Assembly: GCF_027587205.1 (NCBI RefSeq)
Contig: NZ_JAPDOD010000067.1
Span: 1 to 43,926, forward strand
Direction of reading: 5' to 3'
Source of the DNA: Solirubrobacter ginsenosidimutans
GTDB lineage: Bacteria > Actinomycetota > Thermoleophilia > Solirubrobacterales > Solirubrobacteraceae
DNA length: 43,926 nucleotides
Position 1 is the stretch's first letter, and every line of letters starts with the position of its first letter. Below the pieces are notes generated by a model. The model had not been told where the DNA came from and did not search any database. It was given only the letters and a program-made list of their open reading frames with translations. Shown piece by piece: positions 8,470-16,997 of the stretch. The position numbers and the translations under genes are program-made.

Positions 8470-8844
8470 TCAGCTGACGCGACCCGTTTGCGCCCACTCG
8501 GCTGCGCGGGTGCGAGGGCGCCCGATCATCACCGCGGTGCCGTCGTCGAGGATCGGCCGCTGCAACAGCGCGGGGTGCTCGACCAGGATCGCCACGACCG
8601 CGTCGATGTCGAGGCCGTCGGCGTCGAGGCCGAGCTCCTTGTACTTCTTGTCGCGGCGGATCAGCGCGTCCGGCGGGTCACCCTGCAGGCGCTCGGCGAG
8701 CGAGCGCACCTCCGCCTCCGACAAGCGCTCGGCGACGAGCAGGTACTTGCGGACGGTGACCTCGTGGCCGGCGTGTTGTAGAGCGTCGAGGGCGTGGACC
8801 GAGGTCGGGCAGTGCGGGTTGTGCAGCAGGGTGAGCGTGGACAC
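8470..8844 (-). CDS. ArsC/Spx-family thioredoxin-fold protein
   Basis: This 124-residue protein matches the ArsC/YffB-like arsenate reductase family. It begins LLHNPHCPTS with the putative redox Cys at position 12, followed by the family's GDPPDALIRRDKKYKELGL region and a C-terminal HPALLQRPIL...IGRPRTR segment, where ArsC proteins usually carry the anion-binding Arg. The Cys-flanking residues differ from classical ArsC (NPxCxxSR), so arsenate reduction should not be assumed. The GTG start (8842-8844) is supported by AGGA 7 nt upstream. It begins 13 nt after the stop of the large histidine kinase, so the two are probably co-transcribed. No arsenic resistance genes are nearby. Confidence 0.8.
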   Translation of the reverse strand: MSTLTLLHNPHCPTSVHALDALQHAGHEVTVRKYLLVAERLSEAEVRSLAERLQGDPPDALIRRDKKYKELGLDADGLDIDAVVAILVEHPALLQRPILDDGTAVMIGRPRTRAAEWAQTGRVS

Positions 8845-8857
8845 GGCGCCATCCTAT

Positions 8858-11857
8858 TCAGCGAAACTCGGCCTCAACGATCCCGGCGATGGGGATCGTG
8901 GCGGAGACGGTTGTCCCGCGCAGGGGCGGACTGTCGACGGTGAGCCGGCCTTGGAGCACGGCGAGACGGTCGGCGAGGCCGAGCAGTCCGCGGCCGTCGG
9001 ACCGCGCGCCGCCGGCGCCGTCGTCGCGGACGGCGACCTGCAGCATGCCGTCCACGACGCGCGCGCGGACGTCGGCCCGCGTCGCCGCAGCGTGCTTGGC
9101 GACGTTCGTCAGCGCCTCGGCCACGACGAAGTACGCCGCCCCTTCGACGCCGCCGTCCAGCCGAGGAATCCATACGTCGACTCCCACCGGGATCGTCATC
9201 CGCGCGGCGAGTGTGGTGACGGCAGCACGCAACCCGCCGACGGTGAGGACCCGGGGCAGGATGCCGTGGACGAGGTCGCGTAGTTCCCGGGTCGCCTGCT
9301 CGGCCTGCTCCAGCCCCTCGGCGACGAACTCGCGGCCCTCTTCGGGCCGCTCGTCCAGCATCTTCAGCGCCAGCTTCAGCGTGACGATCGTGTGCACGAG
9401 GCGCTGCTGAGCGCCGTCGTGGAGGTCGTGGACGACGCGCTGGCGCTCGTCGTCGGCCGCGGCGACAACCCGGGCGCGCGAGGCCGCGAGCGCGTCGCGC
9501 GCCTCGAGATTGGAGATCGCCGCGGCGACGAGCTCGGCGAACCGCGCGATCCGTTGCTCGGTGTCGGCGGGGAACGGCTCCCGCTGGCGACTGACGATCG
9601 TCATCGCCCCCCAGACGCGACCGTCGACCATGATCGGCGCGCCGACGCCCCAGCGCAGTCCGAAGCTGAGCGCGTACTCGCCGAGCGGGCCGCTCCATTG
9701 GTCGGCCGAGATGCGCACGGGCGCGCCGGCGCGCTTGACCAGCGACGAGACGCTGTCGCCCTCGAGCGAGACGCGCTGCCCGGCGGGCGTGATGCTGTCG
9801 CCCCAGCCCGCGAGGACCGTCGCGTCTCCGTCCTCGTCGTAGCGGACAACCTGTGTCGGCATGTCCCACAGCAGCCCGCCGAGCTCCCGGCCGACGGCGG
9901 CGAAGACCGCTTCGGCGGGAGCCGCGTAGGCGACGAGCGTCGCCACGCGCCGCAGCGCGGCTTGCTCGTCGGCCAGCGCCTTGAGCTCGGCACGTGCCTC
10001 GCTGTTGCCGATCGCCGTGGCGACCAACTCACTGAACCGCTCCAGCCGAGCGGTGGTGTCCTTGGGCAGCCGGCGCTCGGCGGTCGTGTGCACGATCAGC
10101 GCGCCCCACACGCGGCCGCCGACGACGATCGGCGCGCCGGCCGCTGAGCGAGCGCCGAGGACATCACGGACGAAGCGTGTCAGCTCGCCGGCGGCGTCTT
10201 CGAACAGGTCCACGCGCGCCGGCCGGCCGGTGGCCCTGATCGCGTAGGCCAGGGTGTCGGGCGCGATCGGGAAGCGCTGGTCGATCTGCGGGTGGTCACC
10301 GCGGGGCGACCACGCCGCGGCGACCCAGGTCTCGTCGTCGTCGAACGGGGTGAGCGCCGCGAAGTCGGCGCCCAGCAGGTGGCCGATCGCCGCCGCGACC
10401 TCGGCGAACAGCTCGTTGGGCGCGACGTCGTGGGCGACGAGCGTGGCGATGTCGCGCAGCGCCTCGTGCTCCTGGTTCAGGCGCGCCCGCGCCTCCCGCG
10501 CCTCGAGGTTGCCGATCGCGGTCGCCAACAGCTCGGAGAACGCGGCGATGCGGTCGCCGACGTTCTCCGGTAGCCGGCGGTCGTCGGCGGCCGCCGCCCC
10601 GAGCACGCCCCAAAGGCGCCCGTCGACGCGCAGCGGCACGCCGACCACGGTGTGCGTCCCCAGCACGTCCAGCCGCTCGGCAATCGCGCTCGCGACGCTC
10701 TCGTAATCCGAGACGCGCACCTGGCGGCCGGTGCGCAGGACGAGCGACGGGATGCTCTGGCCCTCGTCGGAGGTGACGATGCCGAGCGGGATCGGGTTGC
10801 CGTGCCGCGACCAGCTGGCCACGCCGTGGGCGTCGCCGTCCTCGTCGTAGCGCGCGAGGTGCAGCATGTCGAGGTCGAGCAGCAGGCCGATCTCGCGCGT
10901 CATCGCCGCCAACAGCTCAGAGGTCGGGACGCCGCGGGCGACAAGGGTCGCGACGCGGCGCAGCGACGCCTGCTCGTCGGCCAGCCGCGCGAGCTCCCTC
11001 CTGCGCGCCATGCTCCCGACGCGGGAGGCGACCAGGCCGGCGAACGGCGCGAGCCGCTGCTCGACGTCGGCGGCCAGCGCCGCGCCGACATGCTGGCCGC
11101 CGAGCAACAGGCCCCACACGCCGTCGTCGACGACGACCGGCGTGCCGATCACCGCGCCGGTCCCGGCCGCGCGCAGCGCATCGGCCACCGGCCCGAGCGC
11201 GCCGGCGAGGTCGTCGACGCGCGCCCCGGCCCCCGCAGGCAGGTCTGCGGCGGCGTGACGGGAGCCGGGGCGAAGGCCACGGTCGTCCGCCGACCAGGCA
11301 GCCACCACGGTGACCGTCCGGTCGGGCTCGCAGCGGAGGATGTGCAACAGCGGCAGCCCGACGCTCCGCGCGATCTCGCGGGCCGCGGTCGACAGCGCCC
11401 GGCCCCCCGCCACCTCCTCGGCGATCCCGGTCGCCGCGCGGCGCAGCGAGGCCAACCGCGATGGGGCGTTGAAGCGGGCCGCGTCATCGTCGGCCTCCAC
11501 AACGGCGGTGAACGCGATGACCGCCCCGCGGCCGCGGTCCAGCTCGATCGGCACCGCGAAGGCCGCGGCACGCAGGAACGCCCCGTCGGGGCACGGCAAG
11601 CTGACGAGATCCCGGGAGACCGCGAGTCCGTCGCGGGCGGCGCTGAGCAGAGAACCGCAGCCCTCAGCGGCGGATTCCTCGAGTGCCGGACGGCCGGTGA
11701 GCTCACGCGGGTCACCGCAGCCGAGGGCCACCGCGGCGGCTGCGTTGGCCACGACGATGGCGCCGTCCTGGCCGGCGATGAGCACGGGCGAGACGACACC
11801 GCCGACCGCCGCGGTCAAGACCGTGTCTGCATCAGGTGTCGGCAGCGGCGGATCCAT
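8858..11857 (-). CDS. PAS/multi-GAF sensor histidine kinase (NarL-type, HisKA_3)
   Basis: This 999-residue protein has no membrane segment. It begins with a PAS-like domain (about 10-125). Up to four GAF domains follow (about 130-780), each ending in a repeated motif like ADEQASLRRVATLVA, which shows internal duplication. The kinase core contains LHDGAQQRL (phosphoacceptor His about 813) and a C-terminal ATPase domain with EALTNVAKHA and DDGAGG/GRGLLGLADR. Kinases of this type phosphorylate NarL/LuxR-type response regulators, but none is adjacent, so the partner is elsewhere. GAF domains suggest sensing of small ligands, redox state or light. The ATG start at 11855-11857 fits the PAS domain; no strong ribosome-binding site precedes it. 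Confidence 0.92.
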   Translation of the reverse strand: MDPPLPTPDADTVLTAAVGGVVSPVLIAGQDGAIVVANAAAAVALGCGDPRELTGRPALEESAAEGCGSLLSAARDGLAVSRDLVSLPCPDGAFLRAAAFAVPIELDRGRGAVIAFTAVVEADDDAARFNAPSRLASLRRAATGIAEEVAGGRALSTAAREIARSVGLPLLHILRCEPDRTVTVVAAWSADDRGLRPGSRHAAADLPAGAGARVDDLAGALGPVADALRAAGTGAVIGTPVVVDDGVWGLLLGGQHVGAALAADVEQRLAPFAGLVASRVGSMARRRELARLADEQASLRRVATLVARGVPTSELLAAMTREIGLLLDLDMLHLARYDEDGDAHGVASWSRHGNPIPLGIVTSDEGQSIPSLVLRTGRQVRVSDYESVASAIAERLDVLGTHTVVGVPLRVDGRLWGVLGAAAADDRRLPENVGDRIAAFSELLATAIGNLEAREARARLNQEHEALRDIATLVAHDVAPNELFAEVAAAIGHLLGADFAALTPFDDDETWVAAAWSPRGDHPQIDQRFPIAPDTLAYAIRATGRPARVDLFEDAAGELTRFVRDVLGARSAAGAPIVVGGRVWGALIVHTTAERRLPKDTTARLERFSELVATAIGNSEARAELKALADEQAALRRVATLVAYAAPAEAVFAAVGRELGGLLWDMPTQVVRYDEDGDATVLAGWGDSITPAGQRVSLEGDSVSSLVKRAGAPVRISADQWSGPLGEYALSFGLRWGVGAPIMVDGRVWGAMTIVSRQREPFPADTEQRIARFAELVAAAISNLEARDALAASRARVVAAADDERQRVVHDLHDGAQQRLVHTIVTLKLALKMLDERPEEGREFVAEGLEQAEQATRELRDLVHGILPRVLTVGGLRAAVTTLAARMTIPVGVDVWIPRLDGGVEGAAYFVVAEALTNVAKHAAATRADVRARVVDGMLQVAVRDDGAGGARSDGRGLLGLADRLAVLQGRLTVDSPPLRGTTVSATIPIAGIVEAEFR

Positions 11858-11920
11858 CTCGGGCGTTTCGGCCCCATCATCTCCGAAGTGACGATCGAAC
11901 CGGCTGCCGGCCTCTCGTCG

Positions 11921-12742
11921 CTAGGTCGCGATCGGAGCCGCGTCGCCCGGCACGAGGAAACGCTCGATCTCACCCGCCCACTCGGGATGCGTGGTGACCG
12001 TGATGTGGCCGCGACCCTCGAACACGCGGAGCCGGCTGTCCGGGATCAGCCGTGCGGTCTCGGCGAACAGCTCCGGGCTGTAGAAGCGATCCGCGCCGCC
12101 CGCGAGGATCAGCGTGGACGCCCGGATCGGGCTCTGACACCTCGCGAGGTCGAACGCATCTTCCGCCTCGATCGTCGTGGCCATGTCGGCGAGGTCATCG
12201 CCGCCGGCGAGCAGACGCGGGCCGGCGAGCCAGGCGAGGACCGCGGCGGGGAGTTGCCCGCGCCGGGGAGGGACGATCCCGGCGGCCATCACGGCGAGCG
12301 CCTTGCGCGGGGCACCGTGGCGGACGCGGGCGGCCGCGCGGCGCTGGAGCATTCGCCCGTGCGTGCCGAGCCGGCACGCGGTGCTGAGCAGCACGAGGCG
12401 ATTGACGCAGTCCGGGTGATCGGCGGCGAGTTGCTGGGCGATGCTGCCGCCGGTGGAGATGCCGGCGACGTCGACCGGCGAGCCGAGCGAGGACCGGATC
12501 GCTTCGGCGTGCTCGTTCGCCAACTCGGCCATCGACATCCCGCGCGGCAGCCCGCTGCGGCGGTTGACGAACATCACCCGGCGTCGATGTGCGAACGGCC
12601 GCAGCAGCGAGGCGTTCATTCGCTCGGTGCCGGCTGCGTCCACCCCGGCCTCGGGAGAGAGTCCCGCGAGAAACAGCAGCGGAGGGCCGCTTCCCAGTTC
12701 GAGGCAGGGAAAGCGGCCGATCGTGCCGCGCCTCACGTCCAT
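11921..12742 (-). CDS. Alpha/beta-hydrolase fold protein
   Basis: The 273 residues show a complete alpha/beta-hydrolase pattern: oxyanion region LLFLAG (22-27), nucleophile elbow GISTGG with Ser96, acid Asp218 in LILAGGADRFY, and His246 in GRGHIT. These are hydrolases or esterases of the family that includes meta-cleavage-product hydrolases, haloperoxidase-like enzymes and lipases; the substrate cannot be told. The segment between Ser96 and Asp218 forms a helical cap. The gene ends 63 bp from the start of the histidine kinase gene and diverges from the molybdopterin oxidoreductase with almost no gap, if the upstream start of the latter is right. Confidence 0.87.
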   Translation of the reverse strand: MDVRRGTIGRFPCLELGSGPPLLFLAGLSPEAGVDAAGTERMNASLLRPFAHRRRVMFVNRRSGLPRGMSMAELANEHAEAIRSSLGSPVDVAGISTGGSIAQQLAADHPDCVNRLVLLSTACRLGTHGRMLQRRAAARVRHGAPRKALAVMAAGIVPPRRGQLPAAVLAWLAGPRLLAGGDDLADMATTIEAEDAFDLARCQSPIRASTLILAGGADRFYSPELFAETARLIPDSRLRVFEGRGHITVTTHPEWAGEIERFLVPGDAAPIAT

Positions 12743-12748
12743 CTGATC

Positions 12749-13501
12749 ATGATGCCCGATGCCGCCGTAATCTCCGTGTCACCTCTCGGCGCTAGCGTCG
12801 ACGGGGCTGTGGACGACGCGACCGACCCGGAAGCACGGCCCTACGGGCGGCGCGCCTTCCTGGGCCTGCTGGCCGGCGGGCTTACGGCGTTCGCGTGGGC
12901 GGGACCGGCGAGCCGGGTCCTCTCGCCCATCACGTCCTCGTTCTCGCAGCTGGGCGCCAACTTGCTGCCGCTCGGCGGGTGGCGGATCTACACGATCACG
13001 GGCGTGATGCCGGACATCGACGCCGCGCGCTGGCGGCTGCGGGTCGACGGGCTCGTGGAGCGTCCGGCGAGCTTCTCGCTGGCCGATCTGCGTGCGCTCC
13101 CGCGGGCCGAGCAGGTCTCGACCTTTCACTGCGTGACGGGCTGGACGGTCAAGGGGGTGCACTGGTCGGGCGTGCGCTTCGCCGATCTCCTCGCTGCGGT
13201 GCAGCCGTTGTCGACCGCTCGCGCGTTGCGGTTCGTGTCCGCCGAGAAGCCGTATGAGGACTCGCTCACGCTGGGCCAGGCGCTCGCGCCGGATGCGATG
13301 CTCGCGTTCGGCATGGATCGGGCGCCGCTCTCGCGCCCGCACGGAGCGCCGGCGCGCGTGGTGATCCCGCAGATGTACGGCTACAAGGGCGTCAAGTGGC
13401 TCGAGCGGATCGAGCTGGTCGACGCGCAGCCGGAGGGCTACTGGGAAGGCCTCGGGTACGACCAGAACGCGTGGGTGGGTCACTCCAATGGTCACGGCTG
13501 A
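12749..13501 (+). CDS. Tat-exported molybdopterin-dependent oxidoreductase (sulfite oxidase/MsrP-like)
   Basis: This protein has a twin-arginine signal (GRRAFLGLLAGG, Arg34-Arg35) and a sulfite-oxidase-type molybdopterin fold, with the Mo-ligand Cys128 in STFHCVTGW and a late conserved segment IPQMYGYKGVKWLERIELV. In sulfite oxidase/MsrP relatives this fold transfers oxygen to or from small substrates such as sulfite or methionine sulfoxide at the outer face of the membrane. The next gene overlaps it by 14 nt and encodes a cytochrome b subunit, so electrons probably pass between quinones and this protein. The start is uncertain: ATG 12749 gives 250 residues but lies 6 bp from the divergent gene; GTG 12776 or GTG 12809 would put the Tat motif closer to the N-terminus. 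Confidence 0.88.
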   Translation: MMPDAAVISVSPLGASVDGAVDDATDPEARPYGRRAFLGLLAGGLTAFAWAGPASRVLSPITSSFSQLGANLLPLGGWRIYTITGVMPDIDAARWRLRVDGLVERPASFSLADLRALPRAEQVSTFHCVTGWTVKGVHWSGVRFADLLAAVQPLSTARALRFVSAEKPYEDSLTLGQALAPDAMLAFGMDRAPLSRPHGAPARVVIPQMYGYKGVKWLERIELVDAQPEGYWEGLGYDQNAWVGHSNGHG

Positions 13502-14009
13502 GCTGCGGCGCTTCTCGCGCACCGAGCGCGCGCTGCACCAGATCCACGCCACCGCGTTCATCGTGCTGCTGGCCAGCGGGCTGTGCTTGTACCTGCCGGC
13601 GCTGGCCGAGCTCGTCGGCCGCCGCGGGCTGTTCAAGACGATCCACTTCTACACCGCGGTCGTGTGGCTGGCCGCGCTGGTCGTGTTGGTGCTCTTCGGC
13701 AATCGCCGCTCGCTGCTCGCTTTGGCGCGGGAGGTCGACCGGTTCGATCCGCGCGACCGCGCGTGGTTCAGGACGCGCGTTGAACCGTTGGGGCGGATGA
13801 ACGGCGGTCAGAAGCTCTTCACCGTGGTGACGGCGGCGTTCGCGATCCTGTTCACGGTGACCGGGTTCCTGCTGTGGTTCGGCGAGCGCGACACCCGCTT
13901 TCGCTTCGCCAACACGCTGCTGATCCACGACTGGGTGATGTACGTGTCGGCGTTCCTGTTCGCCGGACACCTCGTGATGGTGTTCCGGCATCGCCGGCGC
14001 GTCACCTGA
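13488..14009 (+). CDS. Membrane cytochrome b subunit
   Basis: This 173-residue protein has four hydrophobic segments (about 20-38, 52-70, 110-131, 145-167). His17/His20, His53, His147 and His161 sit in or near the helices and are candidate haem b ligands. It resembles the cytochrome b561/formate dehydrogenase gamma-type and MsrQ-like membrane partners of molybdoenzymes. The ATG lies inside the end of the molybdopterin gene (14-nt overlap), which indicates translational coupling and a shared complex. The 3' end overlaps that of the convergent kinase gene by 8 nt. Confidence 0.85.
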   Translation: MVTAELRRFSRTERALHQIHATAFIVLLASGLCLYLPALAELVGRRGLFKTIHFYTAVVWLAALVVLVLFGNRRSLLALAREVDRFDPRDRAWFRTRVEPLGRMNGGQKLFTVVTAAFAILFTVTGFLLWFGERDTRFRFANTLLIHDWVMYVSAFLFAGHLVMVFRHRRRVT

Positions 14010-16905
14010 CGATCCGCGTCAGGAGGTTGGCGTCGATCCGCGTTACCCACAGGTCGCTGTCGGTGGCCGCGACCGACAGCGGGCCGCCGTCGACGGTCTC
14101 GGGGTTCTTCGCGGCCATGGTGGCGGGGTCGATCTCGATAACGCGGTCACCTTCGCGGTCGGTGACGAAGAGCTGCGTGCCGTCGGTGGCGATGTCACGA
14201 GGTTGGCCGCCGATGCGGACGCTGCCCTTCGCTTGATTGGCATCGCCGTCGATACGCCACGCGCGGCCGTCGCCGGCGGTCGCGACCCACACGTCACGAT
14301 TGATGATCGCGATCGCGCGCGGGTTGGAGCCGATGCCGCCGACTTTCGTGACGACCCGCAGCTTGCCGCCGTCGACGCGGGTGACGCTCGCGTCGGACGC
14401 ATCCGCGACCCAGACCGCGCCCGCACCGACCGCGACGTCGACGGGTTGGCCGCCGACACCGCGCACGCTGCGCACCTCACCGGTCGCCTCGAGGATCTGC
14501 GATAGCGTGCCGTCGCCGGAGTTCGCCACCCAGATCGCGCGTGGCGAGGGCGAGAGTCCCTCCGGCTTCTCGCCCACGTCAAACGTCTTCTGCACCTCCG
14601 GCTGCGCCGTCGCGGTGAGCCGCACGACCTTGTTCTCGCCGGTGACGGAGACCCACACGGAGCCGAAGGCCACGACGACGCTGTCGGGGTTCTGGCCGAC
14701 AGCGACGCTTGTGGTCTTGCCGGTGGCGGGATCGATGCGGGTGAGCGTGCCGTCGCCGCTCCCGACCACCCACACCGCCCCCTCACCGACGGCAACGCCG
14801 TCCGGTGCGTCGCCGACCCTGAACGGCCCGGCACTGGCTGCGGCGGTCGGCGTCGCGCTCGCTTGAGCCGTCGGCGTGGGCGTGGGACCGCCGCCACCGT
14901 CACCACCGCCGCGCAGGACGAAGAACGCGACGACCGCCAGCGCGACGAGTGCGACCGCAGCGAGAGGGATGAGCGGAGACCGCCGGCGGGGCGCGGCCGG
15001 AGCGGGTGCCCGCGGCGTCGGCGCGATCGTGGGGGCCGCGGAGGCGGGAACGGGCTCGCGCCGAGGCGGAGGGACCGCGGGCGGCAGCGACAGGTCGCGC
15101 GTGGGCGAGTCCGCGGGCGTGGCCGGCGGCGGAGTCGGCGGGCCGGATGTGGGCGGCGCGGGCGTGACCTCGGGTGGCCTCGCCGGGCCGGAAGGTGTGA
15201 CCGCGGGCTGCGCCCCCGCCGCGTTCGCAGGACCGGGCGGCGGCGCCGACAGCTCGTCGAAAAATCCGGTGACCGGGAGGGCGGGCGGCGCGGGCTCGGG
15301 CGGCCCCGCGTCCGGCGGCGGGGCGACGTCGACGGGCTCGGGCGCGGCGAGGTCGTGCGGCGGCGCGTCCGCGGCGGGCTCGGGTTCGCGGGCGTGCGGG
15401 TCGTACTCGACGTAACTCGGCGACGAGCCGGCCGACGGCGCCTCGGCGACGCCTCGCGGCGGCGGAGTGTCCGCCGCCGGCTCCGGCTCGCGCCCTTGCG
15501 GGTCGTACGGCGACGAGCCGGCCGGCGGCGCCTCGGCCACGTCTTGTGGCGGCGGAGTGTCCGCGGCGGGGTCCGGCTCGCGGGCTTGCGGGTCGTACGG
15601 CGACGAGCCGGCCGGCGGCGCCTCGGCGACGTCTCGCGGCGGCGGAGTGTCCGCCGCCGGCTCCGGCTCGCGGCCTTCCGGGTCGTACTCGACGTAGCTC
15701 GGCGACGAGCCGGCCGGCGGCGCCTCGGCGACGTCTTGCGGCGGGGGCGAATCCGCGGCCGCGGCCGGCTCGCGCGGTTCCGCGACGCGACTCGGCGACG
15801 ATTCGGCCGGGGGCGGCGGCGTGTCTGTCGCCGGCTCCGGCGCGGGGTCGCCGACGTCCTCCGGCGGCGGAGTGCCCGCGGCCGGTTCCGGCTCGCGTTC
15901 GACAGAGCCGCCCGGGGGTGGCGGTGGCGGCGGCGGGGTGGTTCTGGCCGGGGTCGGTTCGGCGACGTAGTCCTGCCACGACGAGAAGCGCGCCGGGGTG
16001 AGCGGCGGTGGGTGCTCGACGGTGGGCTCGTGTTCGCCGAGGCGGGCTTCGCGGCGCCACAGCGGACCTTCGATCTCGACGATGATGTCCTCGAGCTCCG
16101 TCCAGGCCACGCGGGCGTTGCGCGGGCGGTCGGCGCGGTCCTTGGCCAGCATCCGCCGCACCCACGCCTCGAGCGCCGGGTCGGTGCCCGCGGGCAAGGC
16201 CGGTACCGGGTCGGTGAGGTGCTTCATCAGCACCGCGATCGGCGCGCCCTCGGAGCGGAACGGCACGTCGCCCGCAAGCAGCTCGAACGCCACCACGCCG
16301 GTCTGGTAGAGGTCGGTCCACGGGCCGACCGCCTCGGCCATCGCCTGCTCGGGGGCCATGTAGGCGGGGGTGCCGACGGTGGCGCCCGCGGGCGTGAGCA
16401 TCTCCTCGGTCGCCACCTGCTGCAGCGCCTTGGCGATCCCGAAGTCGGCGATCTTGATCCCGCCTTCGGCCGTGACGAGCAGGTTCTCGGGCTTGACGTC
16501 GCGATGGACGATCTTCTTCGCCTCGGCGTGCGAGAGCGCGGCGAACAGCCCTTCGAGCACGCCGGCGACCTGCGGTAGCGACATCCGCCCCACGAACGGC
16601 CGCAGCGAGCCGCGCTCGAGGTACTCCATCGCGATGTAGGGGACGCCGTCCTGCTCGAGGAAATCGAACACGGTGACGACGTTCGGATGGTTGAGCGAGC
16701 CGGCAACGCGCGCTTCGCGGATGAAGCGCTGGGCGAGAGAAGGATCACCCGCGAGGAACGGCGCGAGCTCCTTCAAGGCGACGCTGCGCGCGAGCACCGG
16801 CTGCCGCGCGAGATAGACGACCGCCATCCCGCCCCGCCCGATCTGGCTGACGATCCGATACGGACCGACCTGTTCCGGCGTCTTGCTCACAGGCCGATCC
16901 GCCAT
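14002..16905 (-). CDS. PknB-like Ser/Thr kinase with extracellular beta-propeller
   Basis: This 967-residue protein has an N-terminal Hanks-type kinase domain (about 14-280) with glycine loop GRGGMA, Lys45, Glu64, HRDVKPEN (134-141) and DFG (154-156), all intact. A 360-residue Pro-rich linker follows, including near-perfect 30-34-residue repeats (378-505). One transmembrane helix lies at about 644-664, then a Gly/Thr/Pro spacer, then a YncE/NHL-like propeller (about 690-967) with repeats such as GDGTLTRIDPATGKTTSVAV and AVWVV...VWVS. The layout is a receptor kinase: the propeller outside binds a ligand or cell-wall partner and the kinase inside phosphorylates targets. The ATG start has no strong ribosome-binding site. 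It is not in an operon with the ABC genes upstream, from which a hairpin separates it. Confidence 0.93.
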   Translation of the reverse strand: MADRPVSKTPEQVGPYRIVSQIGRGGMAVVYLARQPVLARSVALKELAPFLAGDPSLAQRFIREARVAGSLNHPNVVTVFDFLEQDGVPYIAMEYLERGSLRPFVGRMSLPQVAGVLEGLFAALSHAEAKKIVHRDVKPENLLVTAEGGIKIADFGIAKALQQVATEEMLTPAGATVGTPAYMAPEQAMAEAVGPWTDLYQTGVVAFELLAGDVPFRSEGAPIAVLMKHLTDPVPALPAGTDPALEAWVRRMLAKDRADRPRNARVAWTELEDIIVEIEGPLWRREARLGEHEPTVEHPPPLTPARFSSWQDYVAEPTPARTTPPPPPPPPGGSVEREPEPAAGTPPPEDVGDPAPEPATDTPPPPAESSPSRVAEPREPAAAADSPPPQDVAEAPPAGSSPSYVEYDPEGREPEPAADTPPPRDVAEAPPAGSSPYDPQAREPDPAADTPPPQDVAEAPPAGSSPYDPQGREPEPAADTPPPRGVAEAPSAGSSPSYVEYDPHAREPEPAADAPPHDLAAPEPVDVAPPPDAGPPEPAPPALPVTGFFDELSAPPPGPANAAGAQPAVTPSGPARPPEVTPAPPTSGPPTPPPATPADSPTRDLSLPPAVPPPRREPVPASAAPTIAPTPRAPAPAAPRRRSPLIPLAAVALVALAVVAFFVLRGGGDGGGGPTPTPTAQASATPTAAASAGPFRVGDAPDGVAVGEGAVWVVGSGDGTLTRIDPATGKTTSVAVGQNPDSVVVAFGSVWVSVTGENKVVRLTATAQPEVQKTFDVGEKPEGLSPSPRAIWVANSGDGTLSQILEATGEVRSVRGVGGQPVDVAVGAGAVWVADASDASVTRVDGGKLRVVTKVGGIGSNPRAIAIINRDVWVATAGDGRAWRIDGDANQAKGSVRIGGQPRDIATDGTQLFVTDREGDRVIEIDPATMAAKNPETVDGGPLSVAATDSDLWVTRIDANLLTRIVR
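15391..15774 (-). repeat. Coding Pro/Glu/Ala tandem repeats in kinase linker
   Basis: Four units of 30 or 34 residues (90 or 102 nt) of the form REPEPAADTPPPRDVAEAPP plus AGSSPYDP run in tandem at residues 378-505. Some carry an extra SYVE insert. A fifth partial unit follows. Neighbouring units differ by only a few bases, which points to recent duplication. The repeats probably extend a flexible spacer below the membrane. Confidence 0.85.
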
Positions 16906-16951
16906 GCCCTTCCGAAGCTACCACGCACCTCGCGTTCGGGGCCGGAGATGA

Positions 16952-16976
16952 CTTGGTAAGCCTCTGGCTTACTAAG
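16952..16976. terminator. Near-perfect 11-bp hairpin downstream of ABC operon
   Basis: Arms 16952-16962 and 16966-16976 (CTTGGTAAGCC / GGCTTACTAAG) pair with a single mismatch around a TCT loop. The hairpin lies 22 nt beyond the stop of the last ABC permease gene and 47 nt ahead of the kinase start, both on the minus strand. It is visibly AT-richer than its surroundings. It may terminate the ABC operon, although there is no U-run, or serve as an operator for the kinase gene. Confidence 0.45.
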
Positions 16977-16997
16977 CGATCACTCGTGGGCGGCGCG

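Noticed and set aside
8470..8844. Arsenate resistance function
   Set aside because: The Cys context differs from ArsC and no ars genes are nearby; only the fold family is supported.
10652..12748. N-terminal extension of the molybdopterin oxidoreductase by about 700 codons
   Set aside because: The extension runs antisense through the hydrolase and histidine kinase genes; the real protein starts near its Tat signal.
15391..15774. CRISPR-like or non-coding satellite array
   Set aside because: The repeats are in frame, coding and lack unique spacers; they belong to the kinase linker.
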